From NCBI RefSeq assembly GCF_003086695.1, contig NZ_CP025999.1:3308199-3372198 (forward strand): a stretch of DNA of 64,000 nt. Direction: 5' to 3'. This DNA comes from Stenotrophomonas sp. SAU14A_NAIMI4_8 (GTDB taxonomy: Bacteria > Pseudomonadota > Gammaproteobacteria > Xanthomonadales > Xanthomonadaceae). Below, in pieces: positions 19,962 to 28,029 of this stretch (position 1 is its first letter; every line of letters begins with the position of its first letter). A model generated the notes under the pieces. That model saw nothing but the letters and a program-made list of their open reading frames with translations. It had not been told where the DNA came from and searched no databases. The position numbers and the translations under genes are program-made.

Positions 19962-20845
19962 TGGAAGCCGTATCCGCCGTGCTGCCCCCGCCGCCGCGCG
20001 AAGCACAGCGGCTGGCCGCCACCCTGGCCCTGTCGGTGCTGCTGCACGTGCTGCTGGTCCTGGGCGTGGGCTTTGCGGTGAAGGGGGATGCACCGCTGGT
20101 GCCCACCCTGGAAGTGATCTTCAGCCAGACCCGCACGGCACTGACGCCCAAGCAGGCCGATTTCCTGGCCGCCGCCAACCAGGAGGGGGGCGGCGAGCAT
20201 GACCGCGCCCAGCGCCCGCGCGATAACCAGACCGGCGTGGTGCCGCAGGCGCAGGCGGGCGTGAGCCCGGTGCCGCAGCAGCAGCAATCGGCCGCAGCGG
20301 TGCCGCCGCCGCAGGCGCGGGTGGTCAGCAGCCGCAACGGCCAGGACCAGGTGGCGCAGGCGCAGGCCCGCCCCACCCCACTGGAACCGACCCCGGACGC
20401 GCCGATGACCGCGCGCGAGCAGCGCGATGCGGAAATGGCCCGGCTGGCTGCCGAGGTCCATCTGCGCTCGGCGCAGTATGCGAAGCGGCCGAACCGCAAG
20501 TTCGTTTCGGCCAGCACCCGCGAGTACGCCTACGCCAATTACCTGCGCGCCTGGGTGGACCGGGCCGAGCAGGTCGGCAACCTGAATTATCCCGACGAGG
20601 CGCGGCAGCGTCGGCTGGGTGGCCAGGTGGTGATCAGCGTGGGCGTGCGTCGCGACGGCAGCGTGGAAAGCAGCCGCATCCTCAAATCCAGCGGCACGCC
20701 GCTGCTGGATGAGGCGGCGCTGCGGGTGGTGAAGCTGGCGCAGCCGTTCCCGGCGTTGCCGAAGACCGATGACGGCGTGGATATCCTGCAGGTAACCCGC
20801 ACGTGGGTGTTCCTGCCCGGCGGCGAACTGCGCGACGACCGGTAG
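19961..20845 (+). CDS. TonB-family energy transducer-like protein
   Basis: 294 residues. One N-terminal membrane helix at ~19-41 (ending LVLGVGFAVKG), a Gln-, Ala- and Pro-rich periplasmic linker (~60-145), and a C-terminal TonB-like domain (~205-290) with YPDEARQRRLGGQVVISVGV and SSGTPLLDEAALRVVK. TonB proteins transmit proton-motive force from ExbB/ExbD to outer-membrane receptors. The linker is Gln-rich, not the usual Pro-Lys/Pro-Glu type, and no exbB/exbD lies nearby, so the partner is unknown. The start overlaps the gshB stop by one base, so it is translated with gshB. Confidence 0.85.
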
Positions 20846-20938
20846 GTTTTTCTGCCCGGGCCTGCGGCCCGGGACCCGCTGCAGAGCCAGAGCCAGCGCA
20901 ACAGCAACAGCCAGAGCAGCGGTAGAGAGTCTGGGCTT

Positions 20939-21042
20939 GGCGGGGCGGTGTGGGCGTGCAGGACACGCCGTGAATCCATCCCTGGAGGCTCGTAGGCGCC
21001 ATCCATGGCGCCTGCGGTCCTGCAAGCCCACACCGCCCCACC
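20939..21042 (-). repeat. Long-hairpin element H1 (104 bp)
   Basis: Outer stem arms 20939-20964 and 21017-21042 pair at 24 of 26 positions. An inner palindrome at 20992-21015 contains CGCCATCCATGGCG. The conserved box (ACACGCCGTGAATCC) lies just inside the left arm, and CTGTC (as GACAG) sits just outside the right arm, which sets the orientation to minus relative to copies H2 and H6. It lies in the gap between the convergent tonB-like and tsaB genes. Family described under Findings. Confidence 0.85.
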
Positions 21043-21073
21043 TCTGACAGATCGCGGCGCTTCTTCTCCTCTG

Positions 21074-21123
21074 GTAGGTGTCGACCTTGGTCGACACGGT
21101 GGATCCACGCCATGCGTGGATGC
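21074..21123 (+). repeat. SMAG palindrome plus GGATCCACGC palindrome
   Basis: At 21074-21097 a GTAGGTGTCGACC palindrome (TCGACC...GGTCGA stem). It is followed at 21101-21123 by a second palindrome, GGATCCACGCCATGCGTGGA, the same stem type as the 48.3-kb pair but with GGTG where GTAG is expected. The rest of the 20846-21354 gap holds H1, H2 and no recognisable gene. Confidence 0.8.
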
Positions 21124-21205
21124 GAGCGAAGCGATCGGCTCTTGACTTTGATTTTGATTTTTCTTTTTTGATTTTCCGTGGCGGACGCGCACGGAAACTG
21201 TCAAA

Positions 21206-21309
21206 GGCCGGGCGGGTGGGTTGCGCAGGGGCGCAGGCGCCATGGATGGCGCCTACGAGCTTACATGGACGTACTTGCAGCGTCCCCTGCGCAACCCACC
21301 CGCCCGGCC
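21206..21309 (+). repeat. Long-hairpin element H2 (104 bp)
   Basis: Outer arms 21206-21231 and 21284-21309 are perfect reverse complements over 26 bp. Inner palindrome 21236-21253 (GGCGCCATGGATGGCGCC), then the conserved box GGACGTACTTGCAGCGTCC at 21267-21285, overlapping the right arm by two bases. CTGTC lies just outside the left arm. The same plan as H6 with a different stem sequence. Confidence 0.88.
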
Positions 21310-21354
21310 AAGCACGGCATTGGATTTGCGCGCCACGCCCCCGCCACGAGGGGC

Positions 21355-22068
21355 TCAGCCGTTGGCTTTCGCCTTCGCCTCGCGGGCGGCCTGCTGCTCG
21401 ACCAGGGTCAGCGCTACGTTGTCGCGCAGGTACGCCGGTTCAACGCGTTCGGCGGCAATCGCTTCGCCACGCGCGAAGGCGGGGACCGCCAGGGTCAGCA
21501 CATCGGACGCACGCGGCAATGCCGTTGCATCGAATCCGCGCAAGCCAGCTCCCAGCTGCGCCACCAGCGCCCCGTCGGCAGCAGCGAAACCACTGCCCAC
21601 ACCGTACGCCTGCAGCCCATCCGGCAGCACCACGGCAGCCGGCGCGCACACGCGCTCGGCGTCGCAGGCCACCGGCAGGCCAGCCACGCGCTCGAAGCGT
21701 GCGGCGTACACCTCGCCCATCCGTGCATCGATCACCGACAGAATCTGCGCTTCATCGGCCGGCGCGCGCAGCGCCAGCACCTGCAGCGTCGATACCGGCA
21801 GCAACGGGCGGTCCAGCGCCAACGCAATGCCCTGCGCAATGGCGATGGCCAGGCGCACACCGGTGAAGGCGCCAGGACCGCGACTGAGCGCGATGCCATC
21901 CAGCTGGCGGCGGCTGATGCCCGCCTCGGCCAGCAGTGCCTCGGCCCAGGGCAGGCTCAGCTCGGCATGCCGGCGCGGGGCGATCTCGAAGCGTTCCAGC
22001 ACCTGCCCATCCACATGCAGGGCAACGGAACAGGCTTCGGTGGCGGTTTCAAAGGCGAGCAGTTTCAT
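21355..22068 (-). CDS. tsaB: tRNA threonylcarbamoyladenosine biosynthesis protein TsaB
   Basis: 237 residues; ASKHA-fold, TsaB/YeaZ family. Seen: N-terminal LLAFETATEACSVAL, the RRHAELSLPW segment and GPGAFTGVRLAIAIAQGIA, all characteristic. TsaB is the non-catalytic partner of TsaD in forming t6A37 on ANN-decoding tRNAs; it has the fold but not the metal-binding histidines of TsaD. It starts 9 bp after the yoaA stop, so the two are likely one transcript. Downstream lies repeat H2. Confidence 0.93.
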   Translation of the reverse strand: MKLLAFETATEACSVALHVDGQVLERFEIAPRRHAELSLPWAEALLAEAGISRRQLDGIALSRGPGAFTGVRLAIAIAQGIALALDRPLLPVSTLQVLALRAPADEAQILSVIDARMGEVYAARFERVAGLPVACDAERVCAPAAVVLPDGLQAYGVGSGFAAADGALVAQLGAGLRGFDATALPRASDVLTLAVPAFARGEAIAAERVEPAYLRDNVALTLVEQQAAREAKAKANG

Positions 22069-22077
22069 CGGGTCAGG

Positions 22078-24144
22078 TCAGAACAAGGGGAACGTGGCAC
22101 CGGGGGCCGGCAGTGGGCCCGCAGCAGGCTCGGGCGCCGCTGCGCCCGGCGCCGGCGGGGCAGCGTCCTCGGCCACGGGCGTCCATTGTGGCGCAAAGAA
22201 GGCCTGGACATCGGCCAGCGCGCGGGTCTGCCGGAACGGCGGCAGCGAAGACAGGAACACCCGGCCGTAGCCCCGGTTCAGCAGGCGCGGGTCGCACAGC
22301 ACCAGCACGCCGCGATCGGTCTCGCTGCGGATCAGCCGGCCCACGCCCTGCTTCAACGCGATCACCGCCTGCGGCAACTGCTCGTCGCGGAACGGATTGC
22401 CCCCCTGGCTGCGGATCGCTTCCAGGCGGGCCTCGTACACCGGGTCATCGGGGGCGGCGAAGGGGAGCTTGTCGATCACCACCACGCTCAGCGCCTCGCC
22501 CACCACATCCACGCCTTCGCGGAAACTGGCCGAGCCCAGCAGCACGCCGTTGCCCGATTCGCGGAAGCGCTGCAGCAGGGTCGCACGCGGTGCCTCGCCC
22601 TGCACGAACAAGGGCCACGGCCCATCGCGCAGCGCTTCGGCGGCCTCGCGCAACGCGCGGTGCGACGCAAACAACAGGAACGCCCGGCCCTGCGAAGCGC
22701 GCAGCACCGGCTGCAGGGCCTGGATCAAGGCGGTACCGAAGCCCCGCGCGGCTGGATCGGGCAGGCCCTCGGGCAGGTAGCACAGCGCCTGCTCGGGCCA
22801 GTTGAACGGACTGGGCTGGACCAGCGTATGCGGATCATCCAGCCCCAGCCGCGTGGCGATATGGTCGAACCCCCCGCCCACGGTCAGCGTGGCCGAGGTG
22901 AAGATCCATGCGGCGCGGCTGCGCTCGCGGTGCTCGCGCAACGGGCCGGATACATCCATCGGCGTGCGCTGGCAGCGGAAGCCGCGCGGGGTCAGCTCGT
23001 ACCAGAGCACATCGGCCGCCGCCGGTGCATCGTTCGGGTCCGCGTCGAAATCGAGCACCGGCTCGTCCTCGCCCAGCCAGCGCGCAAGACGCGAAACCGC
23101 TTCACGTGCCCGTGCATGGCAGGCATCCAGGCCCGCCGCAGCATCGCGCAACGGCTGCAGCGTCTGCTCCAGGGCCACCAGGCAGCGCATCACGGTGTCG
23201 AAGCCGTCGCGCACCTGCGGCATCGCCAGCGCGCGCCACTGCGTGCCCCGTTGCGGCAACCCTTCCATGGCCAGGCGCAGGGCCAGCAGTGCCTGCTGCA
23301 ACTGATCGACGCCGTCCTGCAGGCTGGCCTGCGCCCCGCCCACACCGCGCGCTTCGGCCAGACAGTCGCGCCCCAGTTCCTGCCAGGGGCGCATGCCGAA
23401 GCCTTCGCCGAAGAACTGCGCAGCCAGTTCAGGCAACTGATGGGCCTCATCAATGACGAAGGCCTGCGCCCCCGGCAGCAGCTCGCCGAAACCATCCTGC
23501 TTCAGCGCAAGGTCGGCCAGCAGCAGATGATGGTTGACCACCACCACATCGGCGGCCTGCGCGCGTTGCCGCGCGCGCACCACGAAACAGTCCTCCCAGA
23601 ACGGGCAGTCGGTGCCCAGGCAGTTGTCCACGGTGGAGGTGACCATGGGCAACAGCGGTGAATCGTCGGCCAGGCCATCCAGCTCGGCGATATCGCCGAA
23701 TTCCGAGCGACCGGACCAGGCCAGGATGCGCTGGAACTGCGCGGCCTGTTCCGGGCTGGAAAAGCGCGGCTCGCCGCGCGCCTGCTGCAGGCGGTAGCGG
23801 CACAGGTAATTGGCACGCCCCTTCAGCAGCGCACTGCGCAGGCCCACGCCCAGCGCCTGGCGCACGCGCGGCAGATCGCGGTGGTAGAGCTGGTCCTGCA
23901 GCGCGCGGGTACCGGTGGAAATGATGGTGCGCAGCCCGGACAGCAGCACCGGCACCAGATAGGCGAAGGTCTTGCCGGTGCCGGTACCGGCCTCGGCCAG
24001 CAGCAGATCGCGCTGCTGCAGCGCATCGGCGATGGCCTCGGTCAGGCGCAGCTGCGCAGGGCGCGGCACGAACGCATCCAGGTGCGAGGCGAGCGCGCCG
24101 CCGTCGCTGAGGGCCTCGCGGCTGGCGTGGACAAGGTCGGACAT
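22078..24144 (-). CDS. yoaA: ATP-dependent DNA helicase YoaA (DinG/XPD-like)
   Basis: 688 residues; superfamily 2 Fe-S helicase. Walker A GTGTGKTFAYLVP near residues 50-60, Fe-S cysteines in CLGTDCPFWEDC near 175-187, DEAHQLPE near 233, and C-terminal helicase motifs FREGVDVVGEALSVV and QGVGRLIRSETDRG. YoaA unwinds DNA 5'-3' and in E. coli pairs with the polymerase III chi subunit to repair blocked replication forks. Start at ATG 24144, because the longer upstream frame runs through repeat H3 and is not family-like. Downstream tsaB follows after 9 bp. Confidence 0.92.
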   Translation of the reverse strand: MSDLVHASREALSDGGALASHLDAFVPRPAQLRLTEAIADALQQRDLLLAEAGTGTGKTFAYLVPVLLSGLRTIISTGTRALQDQLYHRDLPRVRQALGVGLRSALLKGRANYLCRYRLQQARGEPRFSSPEQAAQFQRILAWSGRSEFGDIAELDGLADDSPLLPMVTSTVDNCLGTDCPFWEDCFVVRARQRAQAADVVVVNHHLLLADLALKQDGFGELLPGAQAFVIDEAHQLPELAAQFFGEGFGMRPWQELGRDCLAEARGVGGAQASLQDGVDQLQQALLALRLAMEGLPQRGTQWRALAMPQVRDGFDTVMRCLVALEQTLQPLRDAAAGLDACHARAREAVSRLARWLGEDEPVLDFDADPNDAPAAADVLWYELTPRGFRCQRTPMDVSGPLREHRERSRAAWIFTSATLTVGGGFDHIATRLGLDDPHTLVQPSPFNWPEQALCYLPEGLPDPAARGFGTALIQALQPVLRASQGRAFLLFASHRALREAAEALRDGPWPLFVQGEAPRATLLQRFRESGNGVLLGSASFREGVDVVGEALSVVVIDKLPFAAPDDPVYEARLEAIRSQGGNPFRDEQLPQAVIALKQGVGRLIRSETDRGVLVLCDPRLLNRGYGRVFLSSLPPFRQTRALADVQAFFAPQWTPVAEDAAPPAPGAAAPEPAAGPLPAPGATFPLF

Positions 24145-24250
24145 CAGAGGGAAAGGATACCGGGCCGGGCGCTGCCCGGCACCCGTTTCAAGCCAGGGCA
24201 ACGGCAACAGCAACGACGTGCGTTCATGGCTCAGGGTTTCACCGAGGGAT

Positions 24251-24352
24251 GGCGGGGGGCTGTGGATTTGCGGGGACGCCGTAAACCCGTCCATGGGGGC
24301 TTGGTCGCCGCATCCATGCGGCTCACACCCCGCAAACCCACAGCCCCCCGCC
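24251..24352 (-). repeat. Long-hairpin element H3 (102 bp)
   Basis: Outer arms 24251-24275 and 24328-24352 pair at 24 of 25 positions. Inner palindrome 24307-24322 (GCCGCATCCATGCGGC). Conserved box GGACGCCGTAAACCC just inside the left arm at 24274-24288. Same orientation as H1 and H5. It lies 107 bp upstream of the yoaA start. Confidence 0.85.
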
Positions 24353-24387
24353 CTCGACGGGTTCCTGGTGACGGACGGACAGGCTTC

Positions 24388-24410
24388 GTAGAGTCAAGCT
24401 TGCTCGACTG
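24388..24410 (+). repeat. SMAG palindrome with one stem mismatch
   Basis: GTAGAGTCAAGCTTGCTCGA: same subtype as the 1.8-kb cluster, with A in place of G in the left half of the stem, so the palindrome is imperfect and probably older. Confidence 0.8.
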
Positions 24411-24443
24411 GATCCAGTAGCGGTGTGAGTAACGGAACAAGAA

Positions 24444-24484
24444 GGGGTCGGATCCGTTTTCCTGCGGAAAACGGATCCGACCCC
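24444..24484. repeat. 41-bp perfect palindrome (GGGGTCGGATCC)
   Basis: A 19-bp stem (GGGGTCGGATCCGTTTTCC) closes on a TGC loop. A second copy of the same family is at 40362-40402 with GAGCC in place of GATCC and the matching change on the other arm. It has no GTAG end and is distinct from SMAG elements. A T-tract is not directly adjacent, so a terminator role is not supported for this copy. Confidence 0.85.
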
Positions 24485-24624
24485 CTGGCGAGTGCGCGCA
24501 GCGCGCGACCCGCTTTTGATTCTGATTTTGTTCTTGCCTGCGGCCCGCGCAATGTGTGGCGGGCCGGGTGGGTGGGGCGTGCAGGACCGCAGGCGCCATG
24601 GATGGCGCCTACGAGCCCCCATGG

Positions 24625-24853
24625 TGAAGTGACCCCCGGGAGTTGGACACCTAATCCGACCCCGAGGTTTGCATGAATAGATATGAGGTTTGTTTCAAAT
24701 TGCAGGTCGCCGAAGAGGCCTGTAACACCTTCCGGTACTACAACGAGAATCGTATCCGCTTGAAACTAAAGGGCTTGAGCCCCGTACAGTACCGGGAGCA
24801 GGCCGCGCTGGCCGCCTGATCCCCCACCTGTCCAACTTCAGGGGGTCACTTCA
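24625..24853 (+). mobile_element. 229-bp internally deleted IS3-family element (MITE-like)
   Basis: The ends are inverted repeats beginning TGAAGTGACCCC and sharing AGTTGGACA after a short offset; a 3-bp TGG at 24622-24624 and 24854-24856 is a plausible target duplication, as IS3-family elements make 3-4 bp. Inside is a 48-codon frame joining the first ~15 residues of an OrfA-like protein to the last ~30 residues of an OrfB transposase. The element cannot transpose alone but retains both ends, so it could be moved by a full-length relative elsewhere. The insertion lies in the loop side of H4. Confidence 0.88.
24673..24819 (+). pseudogene. IS3 transposase OrfA/OrfB fusion remnant, 48 aa
   Basis: Starts MNRYEVCFKLQVAEEA, typical of the OrfA N terminus, and passes directly into YYNENRIRLKLKGLSPVQYR, the conserved C-terminal end of IS3-family OrfB (the Asn-Arg-Ile and Leu-Ser-Pro-x-x-Tyr-Arg elements). 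Everything between, including the helix-turn-helix body and the DDE catalytic core, has been deleted. The frame has stayed open across the junction. It is not expected to have transposase activity. Confidence 0.85.
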
Positions 24854-24962
24854 TGGATGGGTTTACGGCGTGTCCTGCACGCCCCACCCACCCGGCCCAT
24901 CACGACCCACCATCGGTGAGCGCGCGCCGCAGAGGGGGCAGCGCCCGATGGAGGGGAATGAC

Positions 24963-25496
24963 TCAGTACCGCTTGATCCCCGGCACGGTGCAGCCTTCCA
25001 GCTGCGCATGCGCCGATACCGCGTTTTCCTTCTCGCCACGCGCCAGCCGTGCCTGTTCGATGGTCGCCCAGTGGCGCCGGCACAGCGGCCCGGTCTTCGA
25101 ACCCAGGTCCACCGCCTTGCGCGCGAACGCCTCAGCCTCGCCCCACTGGCCCTGCAGCAACGCGATCTCGGCACGTTCCTGCAGCACCGACGGGTCGCCG
25201 GCCACGATCTGCAGCGCTTGGTCCAGGCTGCCGGCCGCAGCGGCCAGATCATTGCCCTGGCGCTGTGCCAACGCCGCCTGGCGCAGGTCTTCCACCTGCG
25301 AATCACGCAGCGGCTGCACCGACAGTTCCTTGTCGTCCGGGCCCGCAGCCGCATCAACGGCGGCCAGGCGCTGTGCCGGGGTGGTGGTGTCCACCGGCTT
25401 GACCACCTGCGGCGCACTGCTCATGCAGGCCGCCAGGGCAAGGCTGAGGGTGGCCACGGCCACCGGCGCATACAGGGTTCGAAGGTTCATCGGCAT
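24963..25496 (-). CDS. Small TPR-like lipoprotein
   Basis: About 177 residues. N-terminal signal with lipobox LALAAC (Cys near 22-24), so it is probably lipid-anchored. Residues ~70-150 carry two TPR-like helical pairs (LRQAALAQRQGNDLAAAAGS, LQERAEIALLQGQWGEAEAF). The start ATG 25496 overlaps the mrcB stop in TGATG; ATG 25490 is almost equally good. Directly following mrcB, it may be an outer-membrane partner of PBP1b, comparable in position and anchoring to LpoB of E. coli, but there is no clear sequence match to LpoB; that role is inference only. Confidence 0.75.
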   Translation of the reverse strand: MPMNLRTLYAPVAVATLSLALAACMSSAPQVVKPVDTTTPAQRLAAVDAAAGPDDKELSVQPLRDSQVEDLRQAALAQRQGNDLAAAAGSLDQALQIVAGDPSVLQERAEIALLQGQWGEAEAFARKAVDLGSKTGPLCRRHWATIEQARLARGEKENAVSAHAQLEGCTVPGIKRY

Positions 25497-27934
25497 CACC
25501 GGCTGGGGGAAGGGGTCGTGGCGGCCGGGGCAGCGGCCGGTTCGGCGGGCGGATCGGGCTTGCGGTCCAGGCCGAACCAGCTGCGCCAGCCGCCACCTTC
25601 GCTTTCGCCGCCCTGCTCTTCGGGCACGCTGGCCGGCGCACAGGGCGCGTAAGCCGGGGCATAGCCCACCACGAACGGGAAACGACGCGCGCCGGGGCAG
25701 CCTTCATCGGTGCTGTTGGTGCCGGTGGCGGCCACCGGCTGCCAGTCCAGACCCTTGTTGCTGACCTTCAGCGGGGCACTGGGCAGGCGCTGGAAGATGC
25801 CCGACCACACCCGCATGGCGCCGGTGGCACCGTACAGGCCGGCCTGCTCGTTCTTGTCGTTGCCCATCCAGATCACCGCCAGGTGGTCACCGGTGTAACC
25901 GGCATACCAGCTGTCGCGGCCATCGTTGGTGGTGCCGGTCTTGCCGGCCGGCTGCAGGCGGCCCAGGCCATCGGCATTCAGGCGCTGCGCGGTGCCGCTG
26001 GCCACCACCTGCTGCAGGCCGATGCTGATCAGGTTGGCGGCAATCGAATCGCCTTCCTGCGCCGGCGCCGGGGTCTTGTCATAGCGCTTGAGCAGCTTGC
26101 CCTGTGGGTCCAGCACGCCACGCACGGCGTGCAGCGGCTGGATCTCGCCACCCGAAGCCAGGAACTGGTACAGCTGGGCCATGGCGTAGGGGCTCTGGTC
26201 GGTCGAGCCCAGGATGACCGCCGGGTTGGCCTCGGCCTTCAGGCCGGCCAGCACGTGGATCAGCTGGGTCACCCGCTCCGGCCCCACCTGCATGCCCACG
26301 CGCACCGTGGCCTGGTTGTAGGAATGGGCCAGCGCGTCGATCAGGCGCACCGTGCCATGGCTGCGGTTGTCAGCGTTGCCGGGGCTCCAGTTGCGGCCAC
26401 GGCCCAGCTGCACCGTCACCGGTGAATCATCCACCCAGGTCGCCAGCGAATAGCGGTCCGGCTGGGCCAGCGCCAGCAGATAGACGAACGGCTTCAGCAA
26501 CGAACCCACCGGACGCTGTGCCTCGATGGCACGGTTGAAGCCGACCTCGGACACCTCGCGGCTGCCGATCACGGCCAGCACGTCGCCGTTGTGCACGTCG
26601 GTCAGCACCATGCCGGCCTGCAGTTCCGGGCGGCGCTTGCTTTCCAGCGACTTGATGGTGCGCGTCACTGCGCCCTCGGCATAGGCCTGGGCCGACGGTG
26701 ACATGCCGGTCATCACGCTCAGCCCGGCGCCCTGCAGGGCGGCTTCGGGGTAATCGTGGCCCAGCTGGCGGCGCACCAGATCCACGTACGCCGGGAAGCG
26801 GTTGGCCGCCACCAGGCCGGGCGTCTTCGGCACGCCCAGCGGCGCCTTCAGCGCACGCTGGTACTCGGCATCGTCGATCAGCGCCGCCTCGTGCAGCTTG
26901 CCCAGCACGAAGTTGCGGCGGTCCAGCGCGCGTTCCGGGTTGCGACGCGGGTCGTAGTACGACGGCCCCTTCACCAGACCGATCAGCAGCGCGACCTGTT
27001 CGGTTTCCAGCGACGACAGATCGCGGCCGAACCAGAATTCCGCGCCCGAGGACATGCCGTGGATCGCCTGGCTGCCGCGCTGGCCCAGGTACACCTGGTT
27101 CAGGTAGGCCTCGAAGATGGTGCGCTTGTCGTAGCGCGCTTCCATGATGAGCGCGTACAGCACTTCATTGAACTTGCGGGTGACGGTCTGTTCCTTGCCG
27201 ATGCCCAGCAGGCCGCTGCGGGCCAGCTGCTGGGTAAGCGTGGAAGCACCCTGGCGGCTCTGCCCGCCGGAACGGATCGTGACCCACACGGCGCGGGCAA
27301 TGCCGGAAAGATCGATGCCGTGGTGGCGGTTGAAGTCCTTGTCCTCCACCGCCTGCAGGCCGGTCACCAGCAGGTCGGGCGCTTCATCCATGCGCACCAG
27401 GCGCCGCTCTTCCTGCTTCTGCCCGTACAGGGTGGCGATTCGCGCCGGATCCAGGCGCGCGGCCTTCAGTGCCTTGCGGCTGTCGGCGTCGCGCAGGGAG
27501 GCGATGCTGCCGCCGGACAGGGTCAGTTCCACCCGGCGCGGCGCCACCCGGCCATCCACATCGTTGTAGCCGCGGCTGGAAATGGTGAAGCGACCGCCCT
27601 GCACCGCGTAGGTGGCCGGCTCCTTGCCCTGGCCGTCATCGCGGTAGGCCGAGGCCGCCAGTTCGGTCTTCAGGGTGGCCGCGTCCATCGCCTTGCCGGG
27701 CACCACGACCAGCGGGCGCGCATAGACCCGCGTCGGAATCTGCCAGCGCAGTTCACCGAAACGCTGGGTCACCTGTTGGTTCAGGTACAGCGTGTACGGA
27801 ATCAGGAAGCCCAGGCCCAGCGCGAAGGCGGCCATGCTCCAGGTGATCAGGCGGCTGCGCCAGGAGGGGCCGTCACCGGTCGGGGTGTCGTCGTCGAGAT
27901 CGTCGATGTCGTCGGAATCGTAGCGTCGGGGCAC
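25496..27934 (-). CDS. mrcB: Penicillin-binding protein 1B (bifunctional)
   Basis: 812 residues. Short acidic cytoplasmic tail (SDDIDDLDDDTPTGDG), one membrane helix (~30-50), UB2H-like region, GT51 glycosyltransferase with the catalytic Glu in VEDKDFNRHHG near 196 and the ARSGLLGIGKEQTVTRKFNE segment, then the transpeptidase with SLLKPF (active Ser near 478) and KTGTTNDGRDSW near 663. It polymerises lipid II and cross-links peptidoglycan in the periplasm. A Pro- and Ala-rich tail follows. It is divergent from the glycosyltransferase gene by 95 bp, and the downstream lipoprotein overlaps its stop. Confidence 0.96.
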   Translation of the reverse strand: MPRRYDSDDIDDLDDDTPTGDGPSWRSRLITWSMAAFALGLGFLIPYTLYLNQQVTQRFGELRWQIPTRVYARPLVVVPGKAMDAATLKTELAASAYRDDGQGKEPATYAVQGGRFTISSRGYNDVDGRVAPRRVELTLSGGSIASLRDADSRKALKAARLDPARIATLYGQKQEERRLVRMDEAPDLLVTGLQAVEDKDFNRHHGIDLSGIARAVWVTIRSGGQSRQGASTLTQQLARSGLLGIGKEQTVTRKFNEVLYALIMEARYDKRTIFEAYLNQVYLGQRGSQAIHGMSSGAEFWFGRDLSSLETEQVALLIGLVKGPSYYDPRRNPERALDRRNFVLGKLHEAALIDDAEYQRALKAPLGVPKTPGLVAANRFPAYVDLVRRQLGHDYPEAALQGAGLSVMTGMSPSAQAYAEGAVTRTIKSLESKRRPELQAGMVLTDVHNGDVLAVIGSREVSEVGFNRAIEAQRPVGSLLKPFVYLLALAQPDRYSLATWVDDSPVTVQLGRGRNWSPGNADNRSHGTVRLIDALAHSYNQATVRVGMQVGPERVTQLIHVLAGLKAEANPAVILGSTDQSPYAMAQLYQFLASGGEIQPLHAVRGVLDPQGKLLKRYDKTPAPAQEGDSIAANLISIGLQQVVASGTAQRLNADGLGRLQPAGKTGTTNDGRDSWYAGYTGDHLAVIWMGNDKNEQAGLYGATGAMRVWSGIFQRLPSAPLKVSNKGLDWQPVAATGTNSTDEGCPGARRFPFVVGYAPAYAPCAPASVPEEQGGESEGGGWRSWFGLDRKPDPPAEPAAAPAATTPSPSR

Positions 27935-28029
27935 GGGAATGCGACAATGTAGGGTCTGGCGAGTCTACCCCAGCCGCTGTGGCTGGCGAATTCCCGCCGA
28001 TTCCCTGCTTAAGCTGGAGTTGTTACCGG

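Larger units (their letters stand above)
24561..24898 (+). repeat. Long-hairpin element H4, interrupted by a mini-IS
   Basis: Outer arms 24561-24587 and 24872-24898 are perfect reverse complements over 27 bp although 284 bp apart. Inner palindrome 24592-24609 (GGCGCCATGGATGGCGCC) and the conserved box (GGGTTTACGGCGTGTCC) at 24859-24875. Removal of the 229-bp insertion and one copy of its TGG duplication restores a 106-bp element, the same size as H1, H2, H3 and H6. The gap 24145-24962 otherwise holds H3 and two short palindromes. Confidence 0.88.
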
